Below, in pieces: positions 23,711-33,299 of a stretch of DNA of 58,072 bases. The stretch spans positions 66,463 through 124,534 of the forward strand of contig PDUO01000098.1 in assembly GCA_003008705.1 (NCBI GenBank). The letters are read 5' to 3'. Source of the DNA: Pezicula radicicola (lineage: Eukaryota > Ascomycota > Leotiomycetes > Helotiales > Dermateaceae). Below the pieces are notes generated by a model. It had not been told where the DNA came from. It did no database searches and worked only from the letters and a program-made list of their open reading frames with translations. Position 1 is the stretch's first letter; every line of letters begins with the position of its first letter. The translations under genes were made by a program, and so were the position numbers.

Positions 23711-23715
23711 CAGTT

Positions 23716-24001
23716 TGTTGCCAAATATAGTAGTTTTGCTACTATTCCGAAATATCGCCTTCGAGTATATCGTTAATTGTATACTCATAACACAGACGTT
23801 TTGTCGCAATTACCCACTTAGTCCATTTCTACTACCTTCCCTTATATTCCTGCTTCTACTTTACAATGTTCGTTGAGCTACTTGCACATGATCTTGTCTC
23901 CACTCTATATTTATATATATATCTTCATTTTTGCCTCTATAAAAATTAAGCAATTTAATCCATTGGTTTTCTGACTTGTATAGTCGTCAAATTATCCAAC
24001 A
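23716..24001 (+). repeat. Solo LTR, family 1 copy 1
   Basis: 286 bp starting TGTTGCCAAATATAG and ending ATTATCCAACA, so the termini are TGTTG...CAACA. It is flanked by the 5-bp duplication CAGTT (23711-23715 and 24002-24006). It matches 32075-32362 along its length, including the start, the TTTATATATATAT run and the end. No internal region follows, so it is a recombined solo LTR. Confidence 0.85.
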
Positions 24002-24171
24002 CAGTTTATATCCTCGTTAATGGGAATATTTTCGAGTGCTTGTGCAACACGTATTCCTATCTCTTCAGGGACCGATTCTCTCGACTCAAGTAAGACGTTG
24101 ACTTGGGATCCGTCACTTCGCAGGGAAATGCCTATGCTCTGTCCACCTGAATCTACTAAACCTGGTGCGTA

Positions 24172-24508
24172 GTAAACCTACTCCCGACTTAGGAGGAATA
24201 CGTCAGCCCACAATCACGTTTTTCATTTATATCTTCATTTCTAGTACCCCTTGTGGCCACGGAAGCCACCGAAATGGCCTGTTTGTTTAGACCACTTTTA
24301 TTATATATGATACCACACTCACGCCAAAGAAATGGCACCTTAAATAGTCTCATTAGTATAGGTTTTACTTGTTTCATGTGCCTACTCTCTTGTATATAAA
24401 CCCTACTTGCCTCCCACCTCAGGATCAAGCAACTGGGCCTTAATTCAGCACAATATGCCTACTACTTTAACCCCCATTTATTCGATGTGATCCAAGGTTA
24501 ATAGAATG
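24172..24508 (+). repeat. Probable LTR, family 2 copy B
   Basis: It shares the TATAAACC box, the pyrimidine-rich run after it and the end GGTTAATAGAATG with 6370-6683, and is less mutated than that copy. The start is tentative (about 24172, TAAACC) and no target duplication was found. DNA to its right (24509 on) shows no retrotransposon interior, so a solo LTR is likely. Confidence 0.5.
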
Positions 24509-24954
24509 TGTTTAGAGACATAAATCAAACAAATTACATGTTACAAAGCAATCTCATTGCCTGTTGCACATTAAATAGAATTAATTTCCTTATTACAAAT
24601 TAGACCTATACCTTGTCACGGCCAAATTGTGCGCACGTTGACAGTCAACTATTATCTGAGTTTAATTCTACAATTTCTAAAAGTACAAAACTACTCTCTT
24701 CCCCTTTTTTTCTCTCGACTATGTCCCTACTACAAATCATCCGAAGTGTCCAAGTACAAGTTCTTCCTCCTTTGTTTGTTCATATCCCAAGTGCCTAACT
24801 ACAAAAGAATCCTCATTTTCTCTGCTATTTCTGTCGTTTCCTTTCTCTATCTCCCATCATCTTATCTCTATGCCTTCCCTTTCCCTTTCCCTTTCCCACC
24901 CCTTCCCTACCCTTCCCCATCCTTCGTCCCCTTTCTCAGTCCTAACTGTTGATA
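24509..24954. other. Pyrimidine-rich non-coding DNA
   Basis: Marked strand asymmetry, with plus-strand C and T dominant. It includes three adjacent TTTCCC-type units near 24880-24900. Open frames here are by-products of the low complexity. Confidence 0.5.
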
Positions 24955-25235
24955 TTTTTCCGAATGCAGAAGATGTGTGTACCGTAGTGGTTGGTGGTCT
25001 GCTTTCCGAATTATGAAGATAAATGTGAAGAAGTGGTTGAAGGTGTGAGTTGTGGGCGAAGAAGATGTAGGCGAGGAAGATTTGGTGGCAGAAGGTTTTC
25101 TCAACGGCGAAGATATTATTGGTGATGAGTATTCCGAATAATGAAGATGTGGTTGGTGGTTTTCTTTTCCGAATTCTGAAGTATGAAGCTGAGTGTGAAG
25201 TGGTTGAAAGTGTAAGATGTAGATGAAGATGTGTT
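24955..25235 (+). repeat. Two degenerate direct repeats, about 170-bp period
   Basis: The motif CCGAAT...GAAGATG, then GTGGTTGGTGGT, CTTTCCGAATT and GTGAAGTGGTTGAA occurs around 24958-25045 and again around 25130-25215. The copies differ by small gaps and substitutions. The DNA is rich in GAAGATG and non-coding. Confidence 0.55.
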
Positions 25236-25340
25236 TATTGATCTCCCATCCTACGCTCCCCTATCCATCCTGCTCCAGTCCCCTGGCCCATTGTAGCTGC
25301 TTGCGCTGCCGCAACTACCCCGAAGCAGCATTTCAGTATT

Positions 25341-25497
25341 CCAGCATTTCAGCATTTTGGTAGTCCAGTGTCCAGTAATGTCCAAGATCCAGGTCCAGGT
25401 CCAAGGTCCAGGTCCAGATCCAGGTCCAGGTCCAGATCCAGTGACCAGTATAAAGTCCAGAGTCCAGGTCCCCTGAACTGAAATGCTGAAATGCTGG
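25341..25497. repeat. Perfect 17-bp inverted repeat around a CCAGGT tract
   Basis: CCAGCATTTCAGCATTT at 25341-25357 is exactly inverted at 25481-25497. The loop holds a hexamer tract of AGGTCC/AGATCC units (about 25387-25440). The structure could fold as a hairpin or be the ends of a tiny non-autonomous element; no target duplication is evident. Confidence 0.7.
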
Positions 25498-25559
25498 ATA
25501 CGGTTAGTAGAAGTGTAAGCAAGGAGGAAGAAAGAAGAGGGGGGGAAGAGTGAAGGCAA

Positions 25560-26075
25560 AGAAGTGTTCTGATTACAATTAGCAAAAAGAACAGGAAAGT
25601 GGAGAGGTATAAGAAGGCGAAGGAAGAGTTCTAGAGATTGTTACTAAGTGAAGAAAGCGAAGGCGAAGAAGTGGTCTGTACACAGTAAGCAGTAGCGAAG
25701 ATGGCGAAGGCGAAGAAGTGTTCTACATACAGTCAGCAAAGGGAAGATAGTGGAGGCGAAGAAGAGCTCCAACCACAGTTAGCAACGGGAAGAGAAGAAG
25801 GCGAAGAATGGGAGCTTTCTGCCTATAGAAACCAAAGTAAAGTTGGAGGAGGCGAAGGTCGAAGAGTTTTGAAGGACAGATAGTAATGTGAAGACGGTGA
25901 AGGCGAAGAAGGAAGTATTCTGAAAGACAGTTAGTAATGTGAAGATGGTAAAGACGAAGTCAGAAGAGTTCTGAAGACAGTTACCAAGGTGAAGATGGTG
26001 GAGGCGAAGGATGTGTTCTGAATACAATTAGCAGATGAGAGGAAGGGTGAGCTCTGGACACAGTTAGTAGATGAG
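25560..26075 (+). repeat. Degenerate minisatellite, about 50-60 bp unit
   Basis: About nine diverged units follow the scheme GAAGTGTTCTG, then ACAGTTAGCAA, then GTGAAGATGGTGAAGGCGAAG. Read on the minus strand between 26027 and 25779 they give a roughly 17-residue periodic peptide (FTIFTLLTVFQNT), probably an accident of the repeat and not a gene. Confidence 0.65.
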
Positions 26076-26095
26076 AGGATAGAAGTCTAGGCACT

Positions 26096-26225
26096 ATGGT
26101 GTCTAGGTTCCAGAGTGTCCAGTATCCAGGCTCCGGGTTCCAGACTCCATGGTTTCCAGGATCCAAGGCCCAGGTTCCAGAGTCCAGGGTCTCCAGGATC
26201 CAAGGTCCAGGGTCCGGTCCAGGTA
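26096..26225 (+). repeat. CCAG-rich short tandem tract
   Basis: Irregular tandem units of the form TCCAGGATCCAAGG or TCCAGAGTCCAGGG run across this stretch. They resemble the hexamer tract at 25387-25440, so the two tracts probably share an origin. Confidence 0.6.
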
Positions 26226-27445
26226 GTTTCAATGTCACTTCGGATGGAGAGGTAAGGGAAGGGAAGGGGAGGGAAATGTAGACTTATCTTGTGTGTGTGT
26301 AACAAGGAGCCTCTTCATATGCGATAAGGGACGTCGATGTCTACATAGAAAAGGTCAGTCAGGAAGGACAAGCAAAGAAAAAAGTGTAGCAGGGACGGAC
26401 CTCTTTTGTGTAATGGCAATATGTGACCGAAGTCGTGACAAGGAAGCTTCTTAAGGTTGAGACTTGAGCATCGGGAACTGTGTAAAGGTGGAGGGGTAAT
26501 AAAGTCTGCTCTGCTCGGTGCAAGAGGGACGCTACGACGACAAAGAAGGTCAGCGAAGAAGTAAAGTAAAGGAGTGCTAAAGAGTGCCAACTTACAGACA
26601 GTAGAAGAAGCGTCGGAAGGAGAAGTAGCGCTGCTGTTGAAGTCTGCTCTGCTTGGTGTGAGATGGACGTGAGACTGTGAAACTATAGACAGAGGAGAGA
26701 AGAAGAGGGTGGTTTTGTTGTTGAAGTCGTGCTAAACAGCGATCGTAAACAAGAAGTGGGAAATGATTGAAGACTGCGAAGACAGGAAAAGAGAGCCGTG
26801 TTCTTGTCGAATTGATGCTGCGATGCTGTTGTGGTGTTGTGGAGTAGAAAAAAAAGGATGAAAGGAAGATGAAGGAGGATGAAGGAAATGCGGACAAGAA
26901 GAAGATTATATAGACGGCAGGGACGCGAAGATGTCATTCCTACAATAGATGGAAGGTGTTAACCACTACTACAACGACAACTGTCTGCTAGGAAGGAAGA
27001 ACCCTGATAAACAGAAGGAGGTTGACTTGAAGTAACTTTTATATTATTGGTGAGATTGACGTAGCACCACACCCTGTTAAAGTAACGGCCAATTTTCAAT
27101 TCTGTTTGTCCAAATAATCTTCCCACTTGACAGGTTACAAGCCCGGACAGCTCTTCCAAAGCGCAATAAGGCAATCAATTTCTGTCCGTTTTACAGTTCG
27201 ACAACTGACTCCATTGACCTCGTCGAATATAAACTTCGCTGCGCCTAAACCGAATTCACCAAGTATAACATCATCGACTCGAATTATGTCTTATTTCAGA
27301 ATACCGACCTTCCTTGAGCAACAACAAGAATACTAAAAATAAGTACAACACCATCGACTCGAATCAATAAAACCTCGGAATACAGAGTAGACATTAACCA
27401 GCGCGAAGAAACAGAACACCTTTAAACACGCCACAAATTCACAAA
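26226..27445. other. Non-coding DNA with a 31-bp direct repeat
   Basis: There is no supported gene. AAGTCTGCTCTGCT(C/T)GGTG begins a direct repeat at 26501-26531 and 26639-26669, 138 bp apart, extending the repetitive character of the region to the left. A(C/T)CATCGACTCGAAT also occurs twice near 27267 and 27350. Confidence 0.45.
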
Positions 27446-27790
27446 GTGCGCAAAGCACTATATTCACTAATTTCGAGCACTCAAGCTCTTTATCAAACAA
27501 CAAAATATGCGCTCCATAAGCTCACGCCATACACGCACTCGATACGGCGCAATCCCCGTGTCAAATACGAAGAAAGATCACTCTTATCATCATTATCCGA
27601 AGCGCACAAAGAACCTGAACGCGAACCCTCTCCTCCACGATCTGAAGACTTCAAGCCACACATTCATAATTTCGTCCAACGTTTCAACCCGTTAGGAAAT
27701 CAGGGGTATGTCATTCAGGGGTGCGTAGCTAAAGGTGCCGCCTTTCAAGACTTCTTCGCGGCTCCCGGGTATCAATGGAATCTTCTATAA
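27446..27790 (+). CDS. Hypothetical 114-residue ORF, doubtful
   Basis: The frame has some coding texture (RSLLSSLSEAHKEPEREPSP, then EDFKPHIHNFVQRFNPLG) and a Ser/Pro-rich centre. Its last 20 codons overlap, on the opposite strand, the 3' end of the kinase pseudogene, so at least the C-terminus is accidental. No family is recognised. Confidence 0.25.
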   Translation: MRKALYSLISSTQALYQTTKYALHKLTPYTHSIRRNPRVKYEERSLLSSLSEAHKEPEREPSPPRSEDFKPHIHNFVQRFNPLGNQGYVIQGCVAKGAAFQDFFAAPGYQWNLL

Positions 27791-28963
27791 ACAACTCATC
27801 GTTTGAAAGCTCCTCAGCTGTAGGGCGATCGGGTGGATATAACTTCATAATCTTCAAGAGGAACTTCAATTCGGCTGGTGGAATTTCGGTTGGCGAGATG
27901 AGTTTAAAAGGCTTACTTACGGTCTTCGCCCCGAACTTGCTCCATAGCCCAGATGATAATACTTAGTGCGTCATCGTTTGCGAACTCTGCATAAGTCATT
28001 GGGAAAGGGCCAAAGAAGATGTGGTGTTTTTTCAACATAGTAACTGTGTAGAACTTATTATCTAGGGAGATCTTGTCGTTTTAAGGGTTGAAAATGTGCC
28101 AGTTGCCTGCGTAGACCGGACTGATGAGCTACACCATAGATGTGGGGATTCGCATGAGGTTTCAAGAAATGAGAACAGGGGGAAAAGAGGGAAGGGAAAG
28201 GAATATGTTGGAGGAGCAGATACCACACTTCCGAAGGACCAGAGGTACAGTCGCAGGACCCCATGGAAGGTTCAAGGTCGCTTCTAGACTGCGAAAACAT
28301 GTCGCTCCGATCGAATGACCTTCTTTGGACTATACCACAACAGTCAGCAAGCTGGACATCACTGAAACGTGGGCTAGGCATGTGGCTAAAGTTGACCAAG
28401 ATGCTATCAGGTTTGACGTCTGGATGTGTCCCCTTAGCTAGGTATATGTATCTCCTCGCCCGTCGACGGTCAGCATACACACCAGTATGAACGTAACCAG
28501 CCTGGTGCAAGGTCTTCAAGGCAAGGAGCACACTCTTGACCACCTGCTTGATTTCTGTGTGTCACAGGAGCTTTGCGGCCGGCCGACTAGCGCAGGAGTT
28601 TGGTATCGAGGTATTTGAAGACGATAGCCAGAGGGTGCGCGGGTTCGATGATCTCGTCGAGTAGTGGTCGGAGCGTAACGGCATGCGATTGCAAGTGCTG
28701 GAGGACGTCGTGTTCGTTCTTGACTCGCTAATCGCCGTGGACGGTTTTGATGATGGCATTTCGACGCGCAGAGTTCCTGTGTGCGTGGGAGGTGGAGGTG
28801 TTAGACACAGACGCTGGCTGGGATGAGAATGGGGGATGACTTCATCTTACTCGGCAAGGAAGACACAAGTGCCGAGCTGCTTGTGGATGGTGTATGAGCC
28901 CAGCTTGCCTGTAAGCACTCGGCTAGGCGCAAAGATGGCCGACGCTGATGATGATAAAGACAT
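27729..28963 (-). pseudogene. Fungal protein kinase pseudogene
   Basis: Read from ATG at 28963: VLTGKLGSYTIHKQLG, CVFLAE, an intron, and the lysine strand NAIIKTVHGD. Then DVLQHLQSHAVTLRPLLDEI and IVFKYLDTKLL. The frame slips by one near 28595, meets a TGA (28564-28562) where CGA is expected, and continues HTEIKQVVKSVLLALKTLHQ. A clean 63-bp intron (28482-28420) restores the catalytic loop VHTDVKPDSILVN, where HTD stands for the usual HRD. RFSDVQLADCCG follows, then two more frame changes and KPFKLISPTEI up to PPDRPTAEELSNDE, ending in TAG at 27729. All subdomains are present but at least three frameshifts and one stop kill it. This kinase family is common and multi-copy in ascomycetes. Confidence 0.8.
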
Positions 28964-29400
28964 TTTGTGTTGACATGAGAGACTCAAAATTACGAAAGAG
29001 TCGATGGTTTACTCGAGCGTGGTCGCTACAAGAGCTTCTAGCTTCTCCTTCATCCGAGCTTGCCGAACTTGAAAATAAGCTCTTCGCTAACAATCAATTT
29101 ACGAAATTTGTTGTCTGTGGACTCGAACGTGTAGGAGAGACAAAACTCCTTGTTCGAGTAAGGGAGGACAAGAATTACTCTGCCATTTGGATATAAGCTA
29201 CTAGCATAGAGAGTCTGGGCCAAGGATACCATACTGTTGCTCAGCAGTTGGGAATCAGAGATCTGGTTCAAGACTTCCTAAATAAGGATACCGCAGGTCA
29301 ATGGATCTTGGTCTTTAGTAATGCCGAAGATATCCAGATAAGTTAAACTCGCGGAACAGAGTATGATAGAAGTCCCCAAAATGACCAAAGATACCGTAAT
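28948..29400 (+). pseudogene. HET/NB-ARC fragment
   Basis: The frame begins DMRDSKLRKSRWFTRAWSLQ, the HET block corresponding to residues 28-45 of the large NLR at 6.7 kb. It jumps directly to an NB start (LAELENKLFANNQFTKFVV), so the rest of HET is deleted. The P-loop reads GLERVGET, with Lys replaced by Glu. After a TAA near 29194 the frame continues LGQGYHTVAQQLGIRDLVQD and WILVFSNAEDIQ (Walker B, Asp to Ser) before decaying. It abuts the 5' end of the kinase pseudogene head to head, with no spacer, indicating a rearrangement junction at 28950-28975. Confidence 0.75.
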
Positions 29401-29853
29401 ACGTCGTTCAACTTATATCAGGGCTTATCCGACCGCACTTACTGAGTTGGGCTAGTAGTGCGGTGCGGCCCGGCTGAGCGCGGCTTCTGATTGGCCCGGC
29501 GCTCTGCTGATGCGTTTACATAATACAACACGTGATATGGGAAATTAATGTTCCAGGTTCTAATAATTACTTTTAATTTATTATTTATTATTTAAATAAT
29601 TACTAAGGTACTAATTAGAAACTTTACCTTTAGGCGGGGGTAGATACACTGCCGAGTCTATCTGCCGAAAGACAAACAATGGATTTAAAGCGGCCTGAAT
29701 AAAATGTGAACTACCTACACTAATCCCTGCTAACAAATGAATTAAACAAACCTTATTCGATTACCACCTTTGTATATAAAAAGACGCTGATAACCCTTTC
29801 TTAGTATTAACACCAAATCCAACCTTCCTATCCTAATTTAAAAATTTCATAAC
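29401..29853. promoter_or_regulatory. Upstream region of the MFS pump gene
   Basis: A GC-rich patch (29440-29510) is followed by an AT-rich patch (29570-29620). A TATATAAAA box occurs near 29772, about 80 bp upstream of the MFS ATG, and the bases before the ATG are A/T-rich as in a fungal leader. No gene is seen. Confidence 0.45.
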
Positions 29854-31842
29854 ATGGCAGATCTTAACCAAGATTCCGAGAAGATTGAGGTGGAAAGGGT
29901 TGAGACCAAACCAGCAGAGAAGATCTCGATCCCGAGTAACCCGGATGAAGCTCTTAGTACTACACAAGGAGATGACCTCCCCGAGAAGGTATCAACATCG
30001 ACTATTATGGCTATATTTGTGAGTTCTGAATTCTTTTCCCTGAACTTATTTACCAAAAAAATCCCAGTCCTGTTAACATCGGCCTTTCTCCAGTTCATGG
30101 GCTTGTCTTACGTTGCGGCAATATCCTGCGGCCTAGTACTCGTTTCAGGTATTCTTGCCCAAATTGGCAATGCCCTTGGTGACTCCGAAAATATCGTGTG
30201 GATTCCGGGCGGCTGGTCGGTGGCCTCAGCTGTATCCTTCTCTATCGCCGGCGGCTTTAGCGACATCTTTGGTCGGCGATATGTGTTAATCACTGGACAA
30301 GTGATTACATTGATAGGTGCTGTAAGTCTTCGCTGTTTTTGAATAATTTTCCATTCTCCTGGGCTTTGACGGCTAAACTCTTTCTCTCAAAAGATTATTG
30401 GTGCCACAGCACAAAAAACAACTACCGTCGCAGCCGGATCTACCATTATTGGGTTTGGTGCGGGTGTGATTTTCGTATCGTACCCAGGCATTTCAGAGTT
30501 GCTTCCCAATAAATATCGGTGAGGCTCCCAGTCATCCTTGTGACAAAAACCGCCTTCTAAATTAAATAGTGGCATTGGGCTCGGATGGACTGAATTCTGC
30601 ATCAACATTCCATGGTCCTGCTTGAGCGTACTTATAGCTAATGAGTTAGTCCTCCATGCTACTTGGCGGTGGTGTTACTACATCGCGATCATCTACTCCT
30701 GCATTTGCATCGTTGGAACGGCCATCTTCTACTTTCCACCATCACGTCCTCGCAATGACTATGAAAAGTCGCGTTGGCAAGAATTCAAGGAGTTGGACTT
30801 CATTGGCTTGGGCCTTTTCGCTGCCGGGCTGACCATTTTCCTTGTGGGCTTGACCTATCTCGGAAAGACGTCCTACTCCAAAGCCCTCGTAGGCTCCACC
30901 GTCACCATCGGCGCTATCATCTTCTTTTGTTGTTTCCTCTACGACTTCACCACTCCTAAAAACCCAATCTTCCCCTTCCATCTCTTCGCTATGTTCCGTG
31001 AGTTTACGGTCCACCTTATAATTCTCTTTGTCTCTGGTATGATCTGGCAAGCTATAACTACGCTGGCACCCCAAGCAACGCTTTACATGTACACCAATGA
31101 TCCCGTCCGAATCGGGGTCACCCAAATCCCTGGTAATATGTCCGGTGTTCTGGGTGGATGGATCCTACCCTCTCTCGTCCACAAGATCAAGCACGTCCGC
31201 CAACAAATCATCTTTGCTCTTATAATCCAAACCGTCTTCACCGCCTGCTACGCTGCTGTCATTCCACACCACAAATACGCCTGGATGGTCTTCCAGCTCT
31301 TCGGCCAATCATGCTTCACCTGGGTCACGACCCTTGCGTATCTATCCTCGGGACTATTCGTCCCGCAAAAAGAACTCGGCGTGTCAGCCGGTCTCATCGG
31401 TTCGTTCCGCAGCGCAGGCGGCAGCGTTGGGAACGCCATTTTCTCGACCATCCTCAACAACGTCATCAACAAGAAGCTGGGCCCACGTATAGCAGAAGCC
31501 GCGATTGCTAACGGATTCTCGCCCTCCGACCTCGGCGTCTTGATCCCCGCTGTTATCGAGAATGCGGTCGGTGTCCCTGGGGCATTTGCGAATGTCCCAG
31601 GCGCCACTTCCGCTGTGATTATGGCGACATCACAGGCATTCAAGGACGCCTATGCGTATGCTTTCCGTCGGGTGTTTCTCTCGACTATACCGTTTGGGAT
31701 AATAGGCCTGGCAGCGGCGTGGTTTGTGAAGGATCCAAGCCACTTGTTGAATAATCATATTGCGGTGCATCAAGAGAGGGATGTTCTGTCTGGGAAGCGG
31801 TTGCCGCCTCCTAAGAACCAGGTTGAGGAAGTGACAGCTTAA
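29854..31842 (+). CDS. TRI12-family MFS efflux pump
   Basis: The model joins 29854-30018, 30094-30321, 30394-30518 and 30570-31842. Introns are 75, 72 and 51 bp (donors GTGAGT, GTAAGT, GTGAGG), and all phases agree. The product is 596 residues, the usual size for the trichothecene/siderophore efflux group (Pfam TRI12, 14 membrane spans). A charged cytosolic N-terminus precedes the first span. The MFS loop 2-3 signature appears as GGFSDIFGRRYVLITGQ. Later spans include WRWCYYIAIIYSCICIVGTA, and GLIGSFRSAGGSVGNAIFST lies in the family's conserved second-half region. The frame has no stops and the C-terminal tail is basic. It probably exports a small toxic or iron-binding molecule at the plasma membrane; the substrate cannot be told. 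No biosynthetic partner survives nearby, but the dead NRPS-like and ABC genes could be relics of one. Confidence 0.9.
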
Positions 31843-32074
31843 GTGCTACTTATCGTCTCTGCAGATCGTATTCGTAGGGGTACAGCATCTTCATGTTTTG
31901 AGATTCAGAAGAGGTTATAGTTAGATGTATTGAGTTCGTGGAACTTGGTATTTGCATTTGTTATTTTATTACTTCCATTAACTTTTCTTTTTTTTTGCTT
32001 TTGGTCATTGTAAAATATTCGTTTGCTAGTAAAAGATAAGTTACGAATTATATGTGTCTCCTTATATTTGTAGC

Positions 32075-32362
32075 TGTTGCCAAATATACCAGTATTGCCA
32101 CTCAGTTCAGAAATCATAAATTTTGCCTATATTCAGTTCATGCCTTAGATGAGCCGACGGTATTATTCTGGCAGTCGACTTCTTAGCGTTTCCCATATAT
32201 TTAGACTGTTTCTCCGATGTTATACAAGTTGTTTATACATGATTCAGTACTCACTCTCGTTTATATATATATACTCTCATTTTCCTACCTATAGAAATCA
32301 AGCAACTATCCATTTGACTTCCGATCCATATATTCGTTAATATATTCTCCCATTTAGTAACA
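32075..32362 (+). repeat. Solo LTR, family 1 copy 2
   Basis: 288 bp starting TGTTGCCAAATATACC and ending TTTAGTAACA. It is flanked by the 5-bp duplication GTAGC (32070-32074 and 32363-32367). It is homologous end to end with 23716-24001. It lies 230 bp beyond the MFS stop codon. Confidence 0.85.
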
Positions 32363-32367
32363 GTAGC

Positions 32368-33195
32368 CTTTCCGTACCATTCAAGCTCGATTACATCGAT
32401 TAGTTCTAGCATTATAAAGTCCTAAGAAGAAAATAGGAGAACCTTACCACACTTATAAAGATGTGAAATATCTTGGACCGAATAATGAGTCCAAGAGGGA
32501 TCGTTTAGATCTACAACATCACATGTTTAGTCTAACCTTTGTACCCTGTTGGTAGTGGGGGGAGAAGGAAAACAATCACGTGCTCAATGGTAGTACTAAT
32601 CGTGAATTCCTACCGAGCCGAGGTTTTTTCTACTCCTTCCGCGGGAGCGATTACAGTTACGGGATTTAGGCCTAGTGGGAACAGGCCGCTTTAGATAGCT
32701 TTACCAGGGTTTCAGCCAACCTTCTAAATACAGTAACTCTCGTATTTAGTCCCCGTGACACAAGCCCTCCTGTGTAATTGTTCGCATGGCCCCGCCCACG
32801 ATGTGTACATTCCCCGCCCCCCCCGCCTACACTCCCCGCGCCCCGCCTCCCCGCGCCGTATAGAGAGCCCCGCTCCCTAAAGTGCCCCACTCTTTCAATC
32901 TTAGCCCCATCTGTGGGACCACTTAGGCACCTACTAACAAATAGTATTAGCGACGTAAGGCATCAAGTCTTTAAGGGCTCGAGTGATTAACTATGTTCCT
33001 TCTATATCTCGCGTTTTCCTAACACAACTAAAGATAGCATACGCTTAGTTCGTCTGTTACGTCTAGCTTATACTCCCTTTCACCAAATAGGTATAGTACA
33101 GTTGCTCACTTATAACCATAACACAACAAATGTTTCCTCGCCATTCTTATAAACTCTATAAAATATAAAGAGAAATTTATAAAAATAATATAATC
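32368..33195. other. Non-coding stretch with a C-rich tract
   Basis: No gene. At 32805-32880 the plus strand is very C-rich, with runs of CCCCGCC and CCCCGCG, a patch that could adopt non-B structure. The rest is unremarkable until the DNA turns AT-rich near 33150. Confidence 0.45.
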
Positions 33196-33200
33196 TATAG

Positions 33201-33281
33201 TCACTAAATCGCCTCTATTCTATCTTAAAGTATAAGTTAAAGTATAAGTTAAATATTAATATAAATATCTAAATTTAGTGA
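33201..33281. mobile_element. 81-bp inverted-repeat insertion
   Basis: TCACTAAAT (33201-33209) and its inverse ATTTAGTGA (33273-33281) are flanked on both sides by TATAG (33196-33200 and 33282-33286), a possible 5-bp target duplication. The interior is AT-rich with a tandem TAAAGTATAAGT unit. Chance is harder to exclude in AT-rich DNA, and an N follows at 33287. Confidence 0.4.
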
Positions 33282-33299
33282 TATAGNACTATTAGTATA

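Noticed and set aside
24629..24952. Plus-strand 107-codon frame with a hydrophobic Tyr/Pro/Phe-rich product.
   Set aside because: It comes from pyrimidine-rich low-complexity DNA and has no family resemblance or splice support.
25251..26027. Minus-strand frames with periodic peptides over the minisatellites.
   Set aside because: The periodicity is that of the DNA repeats; stops and frame changes between units argue against translation.
25560..26075. CRISPR-like array of repeats.
   Set aside because: Units are diverged, contiguous and without unique spacers, and the genome is fungal.
30742..31643. Minus-strand frames of 127 and 131 codons.
   Set aside because: They are shadows of the MFS pump's last exon.
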